Positions 1-7,416 of a stretch of 64,000 nt of DNA are shown piece after piece (the first letter of the stretch is position 1; the number at the start of each line of letters is the position of its first letter). The position numbers and the translations under genes were made by a program. The notes under the pieces are model-generated. The model did not search any database. It worked only from the letters and a program-made list of their open reading frames with translations, and was not told the DNA's origin. The DNA is from JBBPZA01 sp963728925 (lineage in GTDB: Bacteria > Actinomycetota > Thermoleophilia > Solirubrobacterales > Solirubrobacteraceae). The stretch covers positions 1-64,000 of the forward strand of contig CAVSMB010000029.1 of NCBI GenBank assembly GCA_963728925.1. The letters are read 5' to 3'.

Positions 1-405
1 CTAGGCCTGCGGGCTCTCGCTGAGCTGGTCCAGCAGCTCTTGCGACTGCGTGAGGTTGGTGGTGAGGATCTGGCGGGCGACCTCGAGCAGCTGGAACGTG
101 CGCGGGTCCTTGACGCGGTAGTAGACGCTCGTGCCCTCGCGGCGACTGTCGAGCACGCCGTGCTTGCGCAGCAGGCCGAGGTGCTGGGAGGTGCCGCTCG
201 AGTCGAGTCCGAGCGCCGCCTGAAGATCCCCGACGGTCCGCTCGCCGTCTCGTAGGAGCTCGAGCGTGCGCACGCGCACGGGGTGGCCGAGGATGCGGAA
301 GAACTCAGCCTTGGCCTGGTAGACGGGCGGTTGGGGCTGGCGGCCGTGGCGGCGCTCAGGCATGGCCTCGACGCTGCTGTCTTGGGTGGCGACTGTGTGT
401 TGCAC
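1..405 (-). CDS. ArsR-family transcriptional repressor
   Basis: A 134-residue winged-helix regulator. The helix-turn-helix region runs from about residue 30 to 105 and carries the family signature FRILGHPVRVRTLELL, followed by TVGDLQAAL and the recognition helix SGTSQHLGLLRKHGVL. No clear CxC metal motif is seen, so the inducer is unknown and a metal need not be involved. The start is GTG at 405, because a perfect palindrome overlies it; the ATG at 363 is an alternative that loses 14 residues. The stop codon is at the window's first base, so the gene is complete but its downstream neighbour cannot be seen. ArsR assignment is firm, target genes unknown. Confidence 0.85.
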   Translation of the reverse strand: MQHTVATQDSSVEAMPERRHGRQPQPPVYQAKAEFFRILGHPVRVRTLELLRDGERTVGDLQAALGLDSSGTSQHLGLLRKHGVLDSRREGTSVYYRVKDPRTFQLLEVARQILTTNLTQSQELLDQLSESPQA

Positions 406-409
406 AGTC
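391..409. promoter_or_regulatory. Palindromic operator over the ArsR start
   Basis: GACTGTG and CACAGTC form a perfect 7-bp inverted repeat with a 5-bp spacer, centred almost on the GTG start at 405. A dyad over the start codon is a typical autoregulatory ArsR site. Function is inferred from position and symmetry. Confidence 0.5.
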
Positions 410-411
410 TT

Positions 412-642
412 CTAAGCGTCTGACGAAGTGGTCGAGGTCGCGCGCCGCAGTCTGCTGGACCGGGCGCTGAGGCGTCGGGCCTCCGCGAGGGCTGCGCGGC
501 GATCGACCGCGTCGGTCGCGCGCTCCGCCTCTTGGATCGCCCGTCGGTACCCGACTTGTGCGAAGGCGAGGCCGGCGAGAGTTGCGGGCGGACGTCTCGC
601 AGGGCTTCCTGGGTGCCCATTCGGGGAGGTGCTTCGCGTCAT
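412..642 (-). CDS. Small hypothetical protein, uncertain
   Basis: A 76-residue reading frame with an alanine- and arginine-rich helical middle (AIQEAERATDAVDRRAALAEA). It lies 39 bp downstream of the 88-residue gene on the same strand. No family is recognised. It may be a real accessory gene or a chance frame in GC-rich DNA. Only the regular helix-like composition of its middle favours the former. Confidence 0.25.
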   Translation of the reverse strand: MTRSTSPNGHPGSPARRPPATLAGLAFAQVGYRRAIQEAERATDAVDRRAALAEARRLSARSSRLRRATSTTSSDA

Positions 643-681
643 CGTCAGCTGTCCTCTGGATTGGTGGATGAGCCGGCTCGG

Positions 682-948
682 CTACCGCAGCCGGCTGTGG
701 AGGCAGCGTTCCAGGTCGGCCAGCGCTCCGGAAGGGTCGATATCTGCGGGAATGTGGCCGTAGACCGCCATCAATGGCACGTCCTCTCCGGTGACCGCCT
801 GGACGAGAAGCCCGACGTGTCCAGGTGGGACGGGATCGACGTCCCGCCGCACCGACCTCGGCAACCGATCCCGGTGCCGGTTGAACTCCTCCCGCTGCCA
901 TCGGCCGCGCGCGATGTGGTAGCCACGCGCCCAGGATGCTTCAGCCAT
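682..948 (-). CDS. Hypothetical protein, 88 aa
   Basis: A short protein with ordinary amino-acid balance and mostly G/C third positions, ending in a plausible folded segment (GEDVPLMAVYGHIPADIDPS). No domain is recognised. The start ATG at 948 overlaps the stop of an 18-codon upstream frame by 8 bp (ATGGCTGA), which suggests translational coupling from a leaderless leader peptide. Function unknown. It lies beside an ArsR gene, but on a separate transcript as far as can be seen. Confidence 0.45.
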   Translation of the reverse strand: MAEASWARGYHIARGRWQREEFNRHRDRLPRSVRRDVDPVPPGHVGLLVQAVTGEDVPLMAVYGHIPADIDPSGALADLERCLHSRLR

Positions 949-997
949 CGGCCTGGCCTGTCACATCGTGGCCGACAAGTATTCGGTAAAGCATCAT
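941..997 (-). CDS. Putative leader peptide, 18 aa
   Basis: The frame starts MMLYRILVGHDVTGQADG and overlaps the next gene's ATG. A TAAGAT hexamer ends 8 nt before the first ATG and there is no Shine-Dalgarno sequence, matching the leaderless pattern seen elsewhere in this window. It could be a leader peptide or the frameshifted true N-terminus of the 88-residue protein downstream. Confidence 0.35.
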   Translation of the reverse strand: MMLYRILVGHDVTGQADG

Positions 998-1005
998 GGA
1001 ATCGA

Positions 1006-1011
1006 ATCTTA
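1006..1011 (-). promoter_or_regulatory. -10-like TAAGAT, leaderless promoter
   Basis: TAAGAT on the minus strand, 8 nt upstream of the ATG at 997. No good -35 element is visible. Assigned by analogy with the other TANNNT-start pairs in this window. Confidence 0.35.
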
Positions 1012-1247
1012 GCACACGATAAGGATCGAAGACCGCTGAACTTGTGCGCGGGCTCATGCGCCCCGGAGCGAGTCCTCGACATCGGTAGGCCGCGGCAGCG
1101 GACAACGGGATCTTCCGACAAACGGCGCTATCGCTCGGATCCCGAGTGCGCAAGGCCCAGCGCGAGTCGGGGATTCCGCGCCCCTCGCGCGTCCGGGTCT
1201 TGCCACTCGCCGCATTGGCCCCGAGCGCATGACAACGCGAGGACTGA

Positions 1248-1478
1248 AGCAAGGTACCCCTCCGCGACCCCGTCCGACGCCGAAAGCTGGGCGAACCTAT
1301 CGCCGAGGCGGTACGCGATGGCTGTCAAACCCCCGACGGCAAGCCGCTGAGCGTCCGCTTCGGCGCGACCCAGCTCGAGCCCGGGATGAGAGCCCAGGAA
1401 CTCTGGGAGCGCGCCGATCTCGACCTGCGGGCCGCCAAGGCGCAACAGGCGAGAACCCACCCCAGCACCCCCGGGTAG
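1248..1478 (+). pseudogene. Coding remnant without a start, unknown family
   Basis: An open frame entered after a TGA at 1245 and ending at TAG 1476-1478. It reads like protein (EPIAEAVRDGCQTPDGKPLS, then MRAQELWERADLDLRAAKAQ) with sensible codon use, but has no good start. An ATG at 1386 would leave only 30 residues. Probably the 3' end of a lost gene; the style is reminiscent of plasmid or phage accessory proteins, but no family can be named. Confidence 0.3.
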
Positions 1479-1860
1479 CGCCTGCGGCGACTACCACGGC
1501 GCGAGTAACGGAACCGAAACCGCTGCGCCAGCCAGAGCGCTCGATAAGGTCCGTTAGGTCAACCAGGACGCGCGATACCGCGCTGGGAGCGGCTTCGCGG
1601 CACAACCACGCGGGGTGCTTATGTAGCGCGCGGGCGAGCTGCTCGGGTGCGTGGGTTAACTAGACGAGTAGTTCCACGAGCCCTTGGACTCGCTAAAGGC
1701 CGCAGGCCTGTCGGACCAGCCACCGCGGGGCGGGCGAAAGGCGCTGGGTTCGACCCCGTATGAAGGGGCGAGCGACAGTTATAGGGTCGCGCGTCAGGTC
1801 GCGGCGTGACGGGCGCCAGGGTGGCGCCGGCCGCGAGGGAAGACGGAAGGAAGGCGACTC
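1479..1860. other. Intergenic, no gene seen
   Basis: About 380 bp without a convincing frame. A GGTTCGACCCC string near 1746 resembles a tRNA T-loop, but the flanking stem does not pair. The last 15 bp hold a good ribosome site (GGAAGGAAGG) for the gene at 1861. Confidence 0.4.
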
Positions 1861-3273
1861 ATGGTGAAGGCGGCGGCTCGGTGGGCACCGGCATGGACGG
1901 CGACGGCGGCGGCGGTGGTGGCGCTGGGCGCTGTGGCACTCGCACCGCCCGCGTCGGCACAGCCGCTCGGAGCGTTGACGCAGGCCCGTGGCAAGACCGG
2001 GTGCGTGAGCGAGTCGGCCAAGCCGAAGTGCGGCCGGGGCCGGGGGCTCGCGGGAGCCACCACTTCCCGAGTGCTTTTCGTGACCGCGAGCGCCGATGGC
2101 CGCAACGTGTACGCGACCGGCGACGCAGTCGGGATCTTCTCGCGCGACCGTCGCTCCGGGCGGTTGCGGCAGCTGCGCGGCCGTGAAGGGTGCGTGAGCC
2201 GCAACGGCGACGACGGCTGCGCCACCGGCCGGGGTCTCGACTTCACTCGCAGCCTGGCGCTCAGCGCGGACGGGCGAAACGCCTACGTCACCTCGGCCGA
2301 TGGGGTGTCGGCGTTTAGGCGCAATCGCAGTTCGGGGGCACTCACTCAGCTGGAGGGCGAAGCTGGCTGCATCAGCGGCGCCGCGCGCGCAGGATGCGCG
2401 CTCGCGCGCGGCCTGGAGTTCCCAATAGACGTCTCGGTGAGCTCCGACGGGCGCAACGTGTACGTCGGGTCCTACGGGGGTGTGGTGGTCTTTGCTCGCG
2501 ATCCGGCGACAGGGACGATCACTCAGCTGCCCGCCGAGGCGGGCTGCATCCGCCGTCCGGGACCGGCTGGCTGCGCCATTCTGCGCGTGCTCGAGACACC
2601 GATCTCGCTGGCGGGCACCCCCGGCGGCGGCTCGATCTACGTTGTGGACCCGAACGACGAGGACGTGAGCGGGCTTGCCGTCTTGCGACGCGATCGGTTC
2701 ACGGGAGCGCTGACGCAGCTCCCCGGCGAGCAGGGATGCCTCGGTCGCGAGGCCGGCTGCGCCGACGCGCGGGCGCTGGCAGTGCCCGCGTCGGTCGTCG
2801 CCAGCCCCGAAGGGCGCAACGTCTACGTCGTCGGACGCTTCGACTTCGAGTTCGCCGGCGACGTAGCCGCGTTCAGCCGAAGCCGCCCAGACGGCGCGTT
2901 GACCCAGCTTCGGGGCAAGGCGGGCTGCGCGAGCTTAGACGCGACCCCGCGTAGCGGCTGCGCGCTGATCCGAACGATCTTCTCCCCGAGCTCGCTCGCC
3001 ATCAGCCGCGACGGCCGCAGCGCGTACCTTGCCGGCGGAAGCGGCTCCGTCGGCGCCGTCGCCGTCCTCGCGCGCCGGGCGAGTGGCAAGCTGAGCCAAG
3101 TCTCTGGCCGCGCGGGCTGCGTGCGTCAGGGCGGCGGGGAGGGCTGCACAAAGGCGAGGGCCCTGAAGGACGCACGCTCGGTCGCGGTCAGCCCCGACGG
3201 CAGCCACGTCTACGTCGCCTCGGCCAGCAGCGCCTCGATCGCCGTCTTCACCCGCAACCGCGGCGAGCGCTGA
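1861..3273 (+). CDS. Secreted seven-bladed beta-propeller (lactonase-like)
   Basis: A 470-residue exported protein. Residues 1 to about 36 form a Sec signal peptide ending APPASA. The rest is seven repeats of roughly 55-65 residues, each with the core GALTQL..G..GC, a loop of about 8 residues, a second Cys, and a strand with S.DGRNVYV. This matches the lactonase/YVTN-type propeller fold. Every blade carries a Cys pair (for example GCVSRNGDDGC), so seven disulfides are likely outside the cell. Family members bind or hydrolyse sugar lactones or act as scaffolds; no catalytic assignment is possible here. A strong ribosome site (GGAAGGAAGG) fixes the start. Confidence 0.8.
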   Translation: MVKAAARWAPAWTATAAAVVALGAVALAPPASAQPLGALTQARGKTGCVSESAKPKCGRGRGLAGATTSRVLFVTASADGRNVYATGDAVGIFSRDRRSGRLRQLRGREGCVSRNGDDGCATGRGLDFTRSLALSADGRNAYVTSADGVSAFRRNRSSGALTQLEGEAGCISGAARAGCALARGLEFPIDVSVSSDGRNVYVGSYGGVVVFARDPATGTITQLPAEAGCIRRPGPAGCAILRVLETPISLAGTPGGGSIYVVDPNDEDVSGLAVLRRDRFTGALTQLPGEQGCLGREAGCADARALAVPASVVASPEGRNVYVVGRFDFEFAGDVAAFSRSRPDGALTQLRGKAGCASLDATPRSGCALIRTIFSPSSLAISRDGRSAYLAGGSGSVGAVAVLARRASGKLSQVSGRAGCVRQGGGEGCTKARALKDARSVAVSPDGSHVYVASASSASIAVFTRNRGER

Positions 3274-3324
3274 GGCTCACCGCGAGAGCCCACTCCGCGG
3301 GTCAGATGTAGTACAGCGTTCGGG

Positions 3325-3363
3325 CTTGGCTTACGAGCGGGCGCGTCGCTCTACCAAGCCAAG
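3325..3363 (+). terminator. Hairpin downstream of the propeller gene
   Basis: CTTGGCTT and AAGCCAAG are perfectly complementary over 8 bp with a 23-nt loop, 52 bp after the stop codon. There is no T-run, so it is at best a factor-dependent or bidirectional stop. It could also belong to the adjoining recombinase scar. Confidence 0.25.
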
Positions 3364-3469
3364 TCGGAACCGGTCTCGACCCGTCTCGACCCGCTGGATC
3401 CGGAATCGATGGCAGCGCGATTGCAGCGCAACCGGCCGGGCTAGGGCGCCGGTCTACTTGAACTGGCCA

Positions 3470-3891
3470 TCAGACGTCGGAGAGCGCTTTGGGGGCCTCG
3501 CGACCCTGCGCCCGGCCTTGGGCAGCCGCACGCTGCGCGCCAGCTCGGCCTGGCGGCGCTCGAGCACGCCGTGCTCGCCCGCCCAGCGCAGCAGCGAGTT
3601 CAGCGCGGCGCGGTCCTTGCGCACGGTGGCCGAGCTGCGCCGCCGCCCGTCGCCGTCGGGGGCGGCGAGGTGGGTCTGGTAGGCAGCCATCGTCGCCAAG
3701 GTCAATGCCTCGAGGCCCGCCTGCGGGCCCAGCCAGCCCAGGAATCGCGCGCACGCGCGCGCGAAGGTGCTCTGGGTCTGGCGCGCATCGGCGAGCGTGG
3801 CCACGAAACGCCCCAACCAGCGGCTCCAACGGCGAAACCAGCTCGCCGCGGGCCGGCGCCGGCGCCGACGGGCCGCCCCCGCTCTCGACAA
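3470..3891 (-). pseudogene. Tyrosine recombinase N-terminal remnant
   Basis: The frame encodes the SAM-like core-binding domain of a phage-type integrase (WLGRFVATLADARQTQSTFA ... AALNSLLRWAGEHGVLERR), then the linker of the catalytic domain. Near 3484 a single-base shift moves the conserved linker (PPKALSDV) into another frame, which stops at 3470. The whole catalytic domain with its R..HxxR..Y residues is missing. The N-terminal edge abuts, in opposite orientation, the tail of a Tn3 transposase. It is a dead fragment marking a former integrative element. Confidence 0.7.
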
Positions 3892-4078
3892 GCGCGAGGG
3901 CCTCCTCGACGCCGCCCTGGCGCGCCTGCGCGCCGACGACTACCCCGTGCGCGACGAGGACGCCGCCCGGCTCTCGCCCTATGTGCGCTGCCATCTCAAC
4001 GTCCATGGGCACTACTCGTTCAGCTACCCGAACTGGTCGGCGCTCGCCGAGCGCTTCGTGACCCCGACGCCCCCGATG
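3887..4078 (+). pseudogene. Tn3-family transposase C-terminal remnant
   Basis: About 60 residues match the extreme C-terminus of Tn3-type TnpA: a helix (DAALARLRADDYPVRDEDAA) followed by LSPYVRCHLNVHGHYSF, the equivalent of the family's LSPL..EHIN..GRYSF ending. The DDE catalytic region is absent. The fragment begins at the junction with the inverted integrase remnant at about 3887. Together with the serine resolvase at 7417-7987 it suggests that a Tn3-family unit once occupied this region. No terminal inverted repeat could be identified by eye. Confidence 0.6.
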
Positions 4079-4346
4079 AAGACCACGACTAACGCAGCCC
4101 GCGCGTCGGCGCCGGAGCCCTTCCCTTACCCACACCGCCGGTGGGCCTCCATCAAGGCCAGGCCGTGCGGCAACAGACTCTTACCGGGACTTTCGGTTCC
4201 GATGTTCCCCACGGGCCAGTTAGCTGAAGCGCTTGCTGACCGCTGGCGACCGCCGCGAGGTCCGTCCTCTCGCTCCCGAGCGCGTGGTCGGCCTTGACGG
4301 ACGCCTACGTCGCTGGCCGGAGCGGCGAGAGCCGGGGGGACTCGGC

Positions 4347-4352
4347 TACGGT
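4347..4352 (+). promoter_or_regulatory. -10-like TACGGT before the synthetase gene
   Basis: TACGGT lies 9 nt upstream of the GTG at 4362 with no Shine-Dalgarno sequence between, consistent with a leaderless transcript. No clear -35 hexamer. Confidence 0.35.
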
Positions 4353-4361
4353 CGCGCGAGC

Positions 4362-5105
4362 GTGCCCTTGCCGAGCCGGCTGTCCAAGACCCGCGTCAAT
4401 CGCGCGGGCGAGTTCGTCGCCAGCTGGTTCTCGCCGCCGGTGCCTGAGGTCGGCGATGCCGCGATCGATGAGCTCTACGACGCGATTCGGGCCGTGAACG
4501 AGTGGCGAGGACAACACGCGTATCCCATGGCGCTCGTCATGCCCAGCCTCAGGAACTGGGTCGACCGGCATTCGTCGCTCGGGTTGCCGCCTGCCCAGCG
4601 TCTGAAGCGCATGCCGCAGATCATCATCAAGCTCACGCGGCATCGGGGGATGAAGCTTGCTCGAATGCAGGACATCGGCGGGTGCCGAGCCGTGCTCCGA
4701 GACGCCGGCGAGGTGCAAGCGGTCGCCGACCGGATCACCCAGCAATGGTCGCCTCGCGTGGCGGACTACCGCGACGTGCCGAGGACCACTGGCTACCGGG
4801 CGCTGCACCTGATGGTCGAGAAACGCGACGACCGGTCGGGAGAGGGCCGCACCGTAGAGATCCAGCTGCGAACCCTCAGCCAGCAGCGGTGGGCCGAGAC
4901 CGTAGCGGGACTCGGGAACCGCCTCGGGTACGCTCTGAAGGACGGCGAAGGCCCGGACGAGCTCCTGGACTACTTCCGGATGGCCTCAGATGTGCTCGAC
5001 GACCACGACCGCGACCGCCAGTCCGACCTGGACTTCACGCTTCGCTTCGGTGAACTGCGAGAGCAGGTCCGCCCGTACTTTCGAGACCCGCCCGTAGCCC
5101 AATGA
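4362..5105 (+). CDS. RelA/SpoT-type (p)ppGpp synthetase-domain protein
   Basis: A 247-residue stand-alone alarmone synthetase domain without the HD hydrolase, TGS or ACT domains of full-length Rel. Conserved elements are visible: the basic substrate strand MPQIIIKLTRHRG, the Mg-binding QDIGGCRAV (about residues 103-111), GYRALH (about 144) and EIQLRT (about 166). The synthetase site therefore looks intact. Small synthetases make ppGpp or pGpp in stress; some (ToxSAS) are toxins that make ppApp or pyrophosphorylate tRNA. The stop overlaps the start of an 84-residue partner gene by 4 bp, an arrangement typical of toxin-antitoxin pairs. GTG 4362 is chosen because sequence upstream of it is unlike the family. 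Confidence 0.75.
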   Translation: MPLPSRLSKTRVNRAGEFVASWFSPPVPEVGDAAIDELYDAIRAVNEWRGQHAYPMALVMPSLRNWVDRHSSLGLPPAQRLKRMPQIIIKLTRHRGMKLARMQDIGGCRAVLRDAGEVQAVADRITQQWSPRVADYRDVPRTTGYRALHLMVEKRDDRSGEGRTVEIQLRTLSQQRWAETVAGLGNRLGYALKDGEGPDELLDYFRMASDVLDDHDRDRQSDLDFTLRFGELREQVRPYFRDPPVAQ

Positions 5106-5356
5106 CGCCGATCCATCACTTCCTCATCGTCTACGACGTCGCACGGCAGCGGCTGCTCGGCGCGGACGATCTCGGCGACGACATGGACGCCGCGCTTGAG
5201 GCGTACCGGGCCAGCGAGCAGGAGCAGCGTGAGCGCCACGACGCGAACATCGAGATCGTCCTGATCGGCGCCGACTCGCTCGACACCATCAAGCAGACCC
5301 ACCCGCACTACTTCGACGGCGCCGGCGAAGACTTCTTCGCGACCGTCCTCGCGTAG
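5102..5356 (+). CDS. Small partner of the RelA/SpoT protein
   Basis: An 84-residue acidic protein starting with ATGA overlap on the synthetase gene, so the two are co-translated. It has a hydrophobic first strand (HHFLIVYDVARQRLL), an acidic helix (ALEAYRASEQEQRERHD) and a second strand with a polar tail (IEIVLIGADSLDTIKQTHPH). No named domain is recognised. Its size, acidity and tight coupling fit an antitoxin or regulatory subunit of the synthetase; this is inference from context. It ends 80 bp before the convergent cassette on the other strand. Confidence 0.65.
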   Translation: MTPIHHFLIVYDVARQRLLGADDLGDDMDAALEAYRASEQEQRERHDANIEIVLIGADSLDTIKQTHPHYFDGAGEDFFATVLA

Positions 5357-5436
5357 AGCCGCCTCGGCTTGCGCGTTAGCGCCCGAGAGCGGGTTCCTGT
5401 GACAAAGGACTTCCCAGCCGCGCACCCCCGCCGAAG

Positions 5437-5943
5437 CTACGACGCTTCCGGCTCGTCCTGGCCGAATGCGGATGGATCTCGCGACAGCCGCACCGAGTAG
5501 TCGCTGCTGTAGACGGCGTCGAAAGCCCAGGCGAAGACAAACACCTTGGCTCTGATCAGGGCGTGGAGGACGAGCATGCGCTCGTCGTCCCCGTATTCGA
5601 CGAGGTCCAGCTTGTTGGCGTAGCGAATGTCCTTCAGGAGCCGCGCCTCGCGCTGGTCAACGTCAGCGGCCTCCCACTGCTCCTTTAGCAAAGCCTCTTC
5701 GTAGAACCCCTTCGCCGTCATCCCGAAGTCCTTGAGGATTTCGATCGACGAGACTACGTCCGGGGCGTCGAACAGATCCTCGACCAGGCGCCGAATTTGG
5801 AAGGACTGCGGCCCTCGCAAGTACATGTGCCGCGAGTCTTCGATTCCTCGCCCGATGATGGCGGCCTCGACGGCCTCGGCGCGCAGGGCCTCCGCGCGAT
5901 CGCGTTCTTCACGGCGCTGCTGCAGACGTCGACGCAACCCCAC
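5437..5943 (-). CDS. Hypothetical partner of the AlbA_2 protein
   Basis: A 168-residue soluble, helix-rich protein with a charged N-terminal coil (RLQQRREERDRAEALRAEA). A GTG start lies 5 nt after the stop of the upstream AlbA_2 gene, with GAGGAC as a plausible ribosome site inside that gene's end. The middle (QIRRLVEDLFDAPDVVSSIE) and the end (HALIRAKVFVFAWAFDAVYS) look folded, with no transmembrane segment. Not recognised. Tight coupling makes it a probable functional partner of the gene before it. Confidence 0.6.
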   Translation of the reverse strand: MGLRRRLQQRREERDRAEALRAEAVEAAIIGRGIEDSRHMYLRGPQSFQIRRLVEDLFDAPDVVSSIEILKDFGMTAKGFYEEALLKEQWEAADVDQREARLLKDIRYANKLDLVEYGDDERMLVLHALIRAKVFVFAWAFDAVYSSDYSVRLSRDPSAFGQDEPEAS

Positions 5944-5948
5944 TTCGA

Positions 5949-7037
5949 TCAGTCCTCGAACGCCCCGTAGCCGGCCACGCGGTTGAGCTCTCGACCGATG
6001 CTTGCGAGCAGTTCGTCGTCGACCGCGAGATCGACGGGGCCTCGAGCGAGACGAGGGAGCAGCGACGAGTCGGCGTGCGGAGGGAACATTGCGCCACCGA
6101 CTCGCAGGACGAGCCATCCCGGGCCGTTGCCGCCGAGCGCGTCCGCGAGGTCAGCGGCGGCCTGCCACGCGTCGCGTATGAAGACGTTGGTCACCGAGTC
6201 GATGTTGGTGTCTTCGACGGCCTGCACTCGGTAGACCGCAACGGAGCCGTCCCAGCGCGCGAGCGCGAGCGCGCAGCCAGAGATGCGCGGGTCATTGCCG
6301 CGCATGTCGCCGATCACGGCCTCTTGTGTTGGCCGCACCGCGATCGTTGGCGAGGGGCCGCCTCCGACGGTCGTTCTGAGGGTCGTCTCGACCGCGGCCG
6401 CGAAGGCTCGGGTAAACAGGCGCGAGGAGATGTCCGGCGGATTCCCGGTGGCGGCGACCGCCAACGCGATCTGGAGGTGCCTTGGCAGGTAGTCCCGCGT
6501 GTTGGTTCCATGCACCGATACGTCGAAGGCGGCCTGAGTCGCCGTTCGCTCCGCTCTCTCGCGCGCGGCGTTTCCGCGCTGGTAGAGGTCGGCGAGCCCA
6601 AGGGGTTCACGGACCGGGACCGTCTGCCCCGACACCCGCTCGTAGATGGTGCCTCGCGTGATGGCAGGAGGCGTCGCGAGTGGGTCGACCCGGACGATCG
6701 CGACTTTGCCGCCGCCGACGTCGAAGGACCGCACATCGAACGCCGGCGCCGGTCGAATGTCGTCGCGCACAATGCTCGATACCCAGGTGGGCGCCTCGCC
6801 AGGAAGGTTCACGCCGTCTGCTCGCCACTGCCTCTCCGAGTCGTCGAAGCTCACTCCGAGGAGCAGGTAGCCGGTCTCCCATCCGTTCGCGAATGCGCAG
6901 ACGTTCTTGCGGATGTGGTGGCGGTCGACGCTGGTTCCTTTCGCCTCCCAAAGAGTTGGCTCGGTGTCCGCGTTGGCTAGGAATCGCTCGACGTCCTCCA
7001 GCGTCAGATCGCTCCAGCTGACTCCGAAGATCGTCAC
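5949..7037 (-). CDS. Schlafen AlbA_2-domain protein
   Basis: A 362-residue protein. Residues about 10-135 form an AlbA_2/Schlafen-type domain: LEDVERFLANADTEPTLWEA with its E.K pair, ANGWETGYLLLGV, then a conserved strand set ending in TRGTIYERVSGQTVPV. The C-terminal 220 residues are unassigned. AlbA_2 domains bind nucleic acid; relatives include tRNA-cleaving Schlafens, regulators, and components of antiviral loci. GTG 7037 is chosen because AAGGTGGTGA lies 8 nt upstream and the domain begins at once. It is first in a two-gene operon that converges on the synthetase pair. Confidence 0.65.
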   Translation of the reverse strand: MTIFGVSWSDLTLEDVERFLANADTEPTLWEAKGTSVDRHHIRKNVCAFANGWETGYLLLGVSFDDSERQWRADGVNLPGEAPTWVSSIVRDDIRPAPAFDVRSFDVGGGKVAIVRVDPLATPPAITRGTIYERVSGQTVPVREPLGLADLYQRGNAARERAERTATQAAFDVSVHGTNTRDYLPRHLQIALAVAATGNPPDISSRLFTRAFAAAVETTLRTTVGGGPSPTIAVRPTQEAVIGDMRGNDPRISGCALALARWDGSVAVYRVQAVEDTNIDSVTNVFIRDAWQAAADLADALGGNGPGWLVLRVGGAMFPPHADSSLLPRLARGPVDLAVDDELLASIGRELNRVAGYGAFED

Positions 7038-7416
7038 GGCGACGTCACCACCTTGGCCATCCTCACCCTCGGCGCGACGAGTGGCGTACAGACGCGCTCG
7101 AAGGCGTTGCGCTCGTGGTCGCTCCCTTCGGTCGAGTTCGCCGGCCACCGGGGTGCATGCCGTGAGCGAGTCTATGCGCCGACCGCGGCCATGGGGAGAG
7201 CGCGTACGGCCCATGCGCGTCTTCCACAACGAGTGTTTTCACGCCAGCCAGTAGTCACTCAAGGCGAAGCAAACACGAAGCGTCGAGGCGGCTCTCAGAG
7301 CCGGTAGCGGCATCCAGTGCGCCGGTGCCCCAGTGCGCGGCGAGCTGCAGCTGATGCAAGTCGGCCCGGTGCTCGGGTCCGTGTCACCAGGGGCAAGGTG
7401 GGGATTGCGGTGCCGT
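7038..7416. other. Spacer between AlbA_2 operon and resolvase
   Basis: About 380 bp with no supported gene. It carries the AlbA_2 promoter region on its left. Frames on the minus strand look weakly coding after 7240 but have no start or recognisable domain. No transposon end could be identified. Confidence 0.35.

Noticed and set aside
1700..1790. tRNA- or tmRNA-like sequence (GGTTCGACCCC)
   Set aside because: The T-loop string is present, but the five-base stem does not pair and no acceptor, D or anticodon arm can be built around it.
3320..3364. Possible tRNA-Thr remnant on the minus strand (GGTAGAGCG ... CTCGTAAG)
   Set aside because: Spacing between the D-arm-like and anticodon-like parts is 4 nt too long and neither stem pairs. 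The string is better explained by the 8-bp hairpin.
4362..5105. Full-length bifunctional Rel/SpoT
   Set aside because: No HD hydrolase, TGS or ACT domains within or around the gene; it is a stand-alone synthetase domain.
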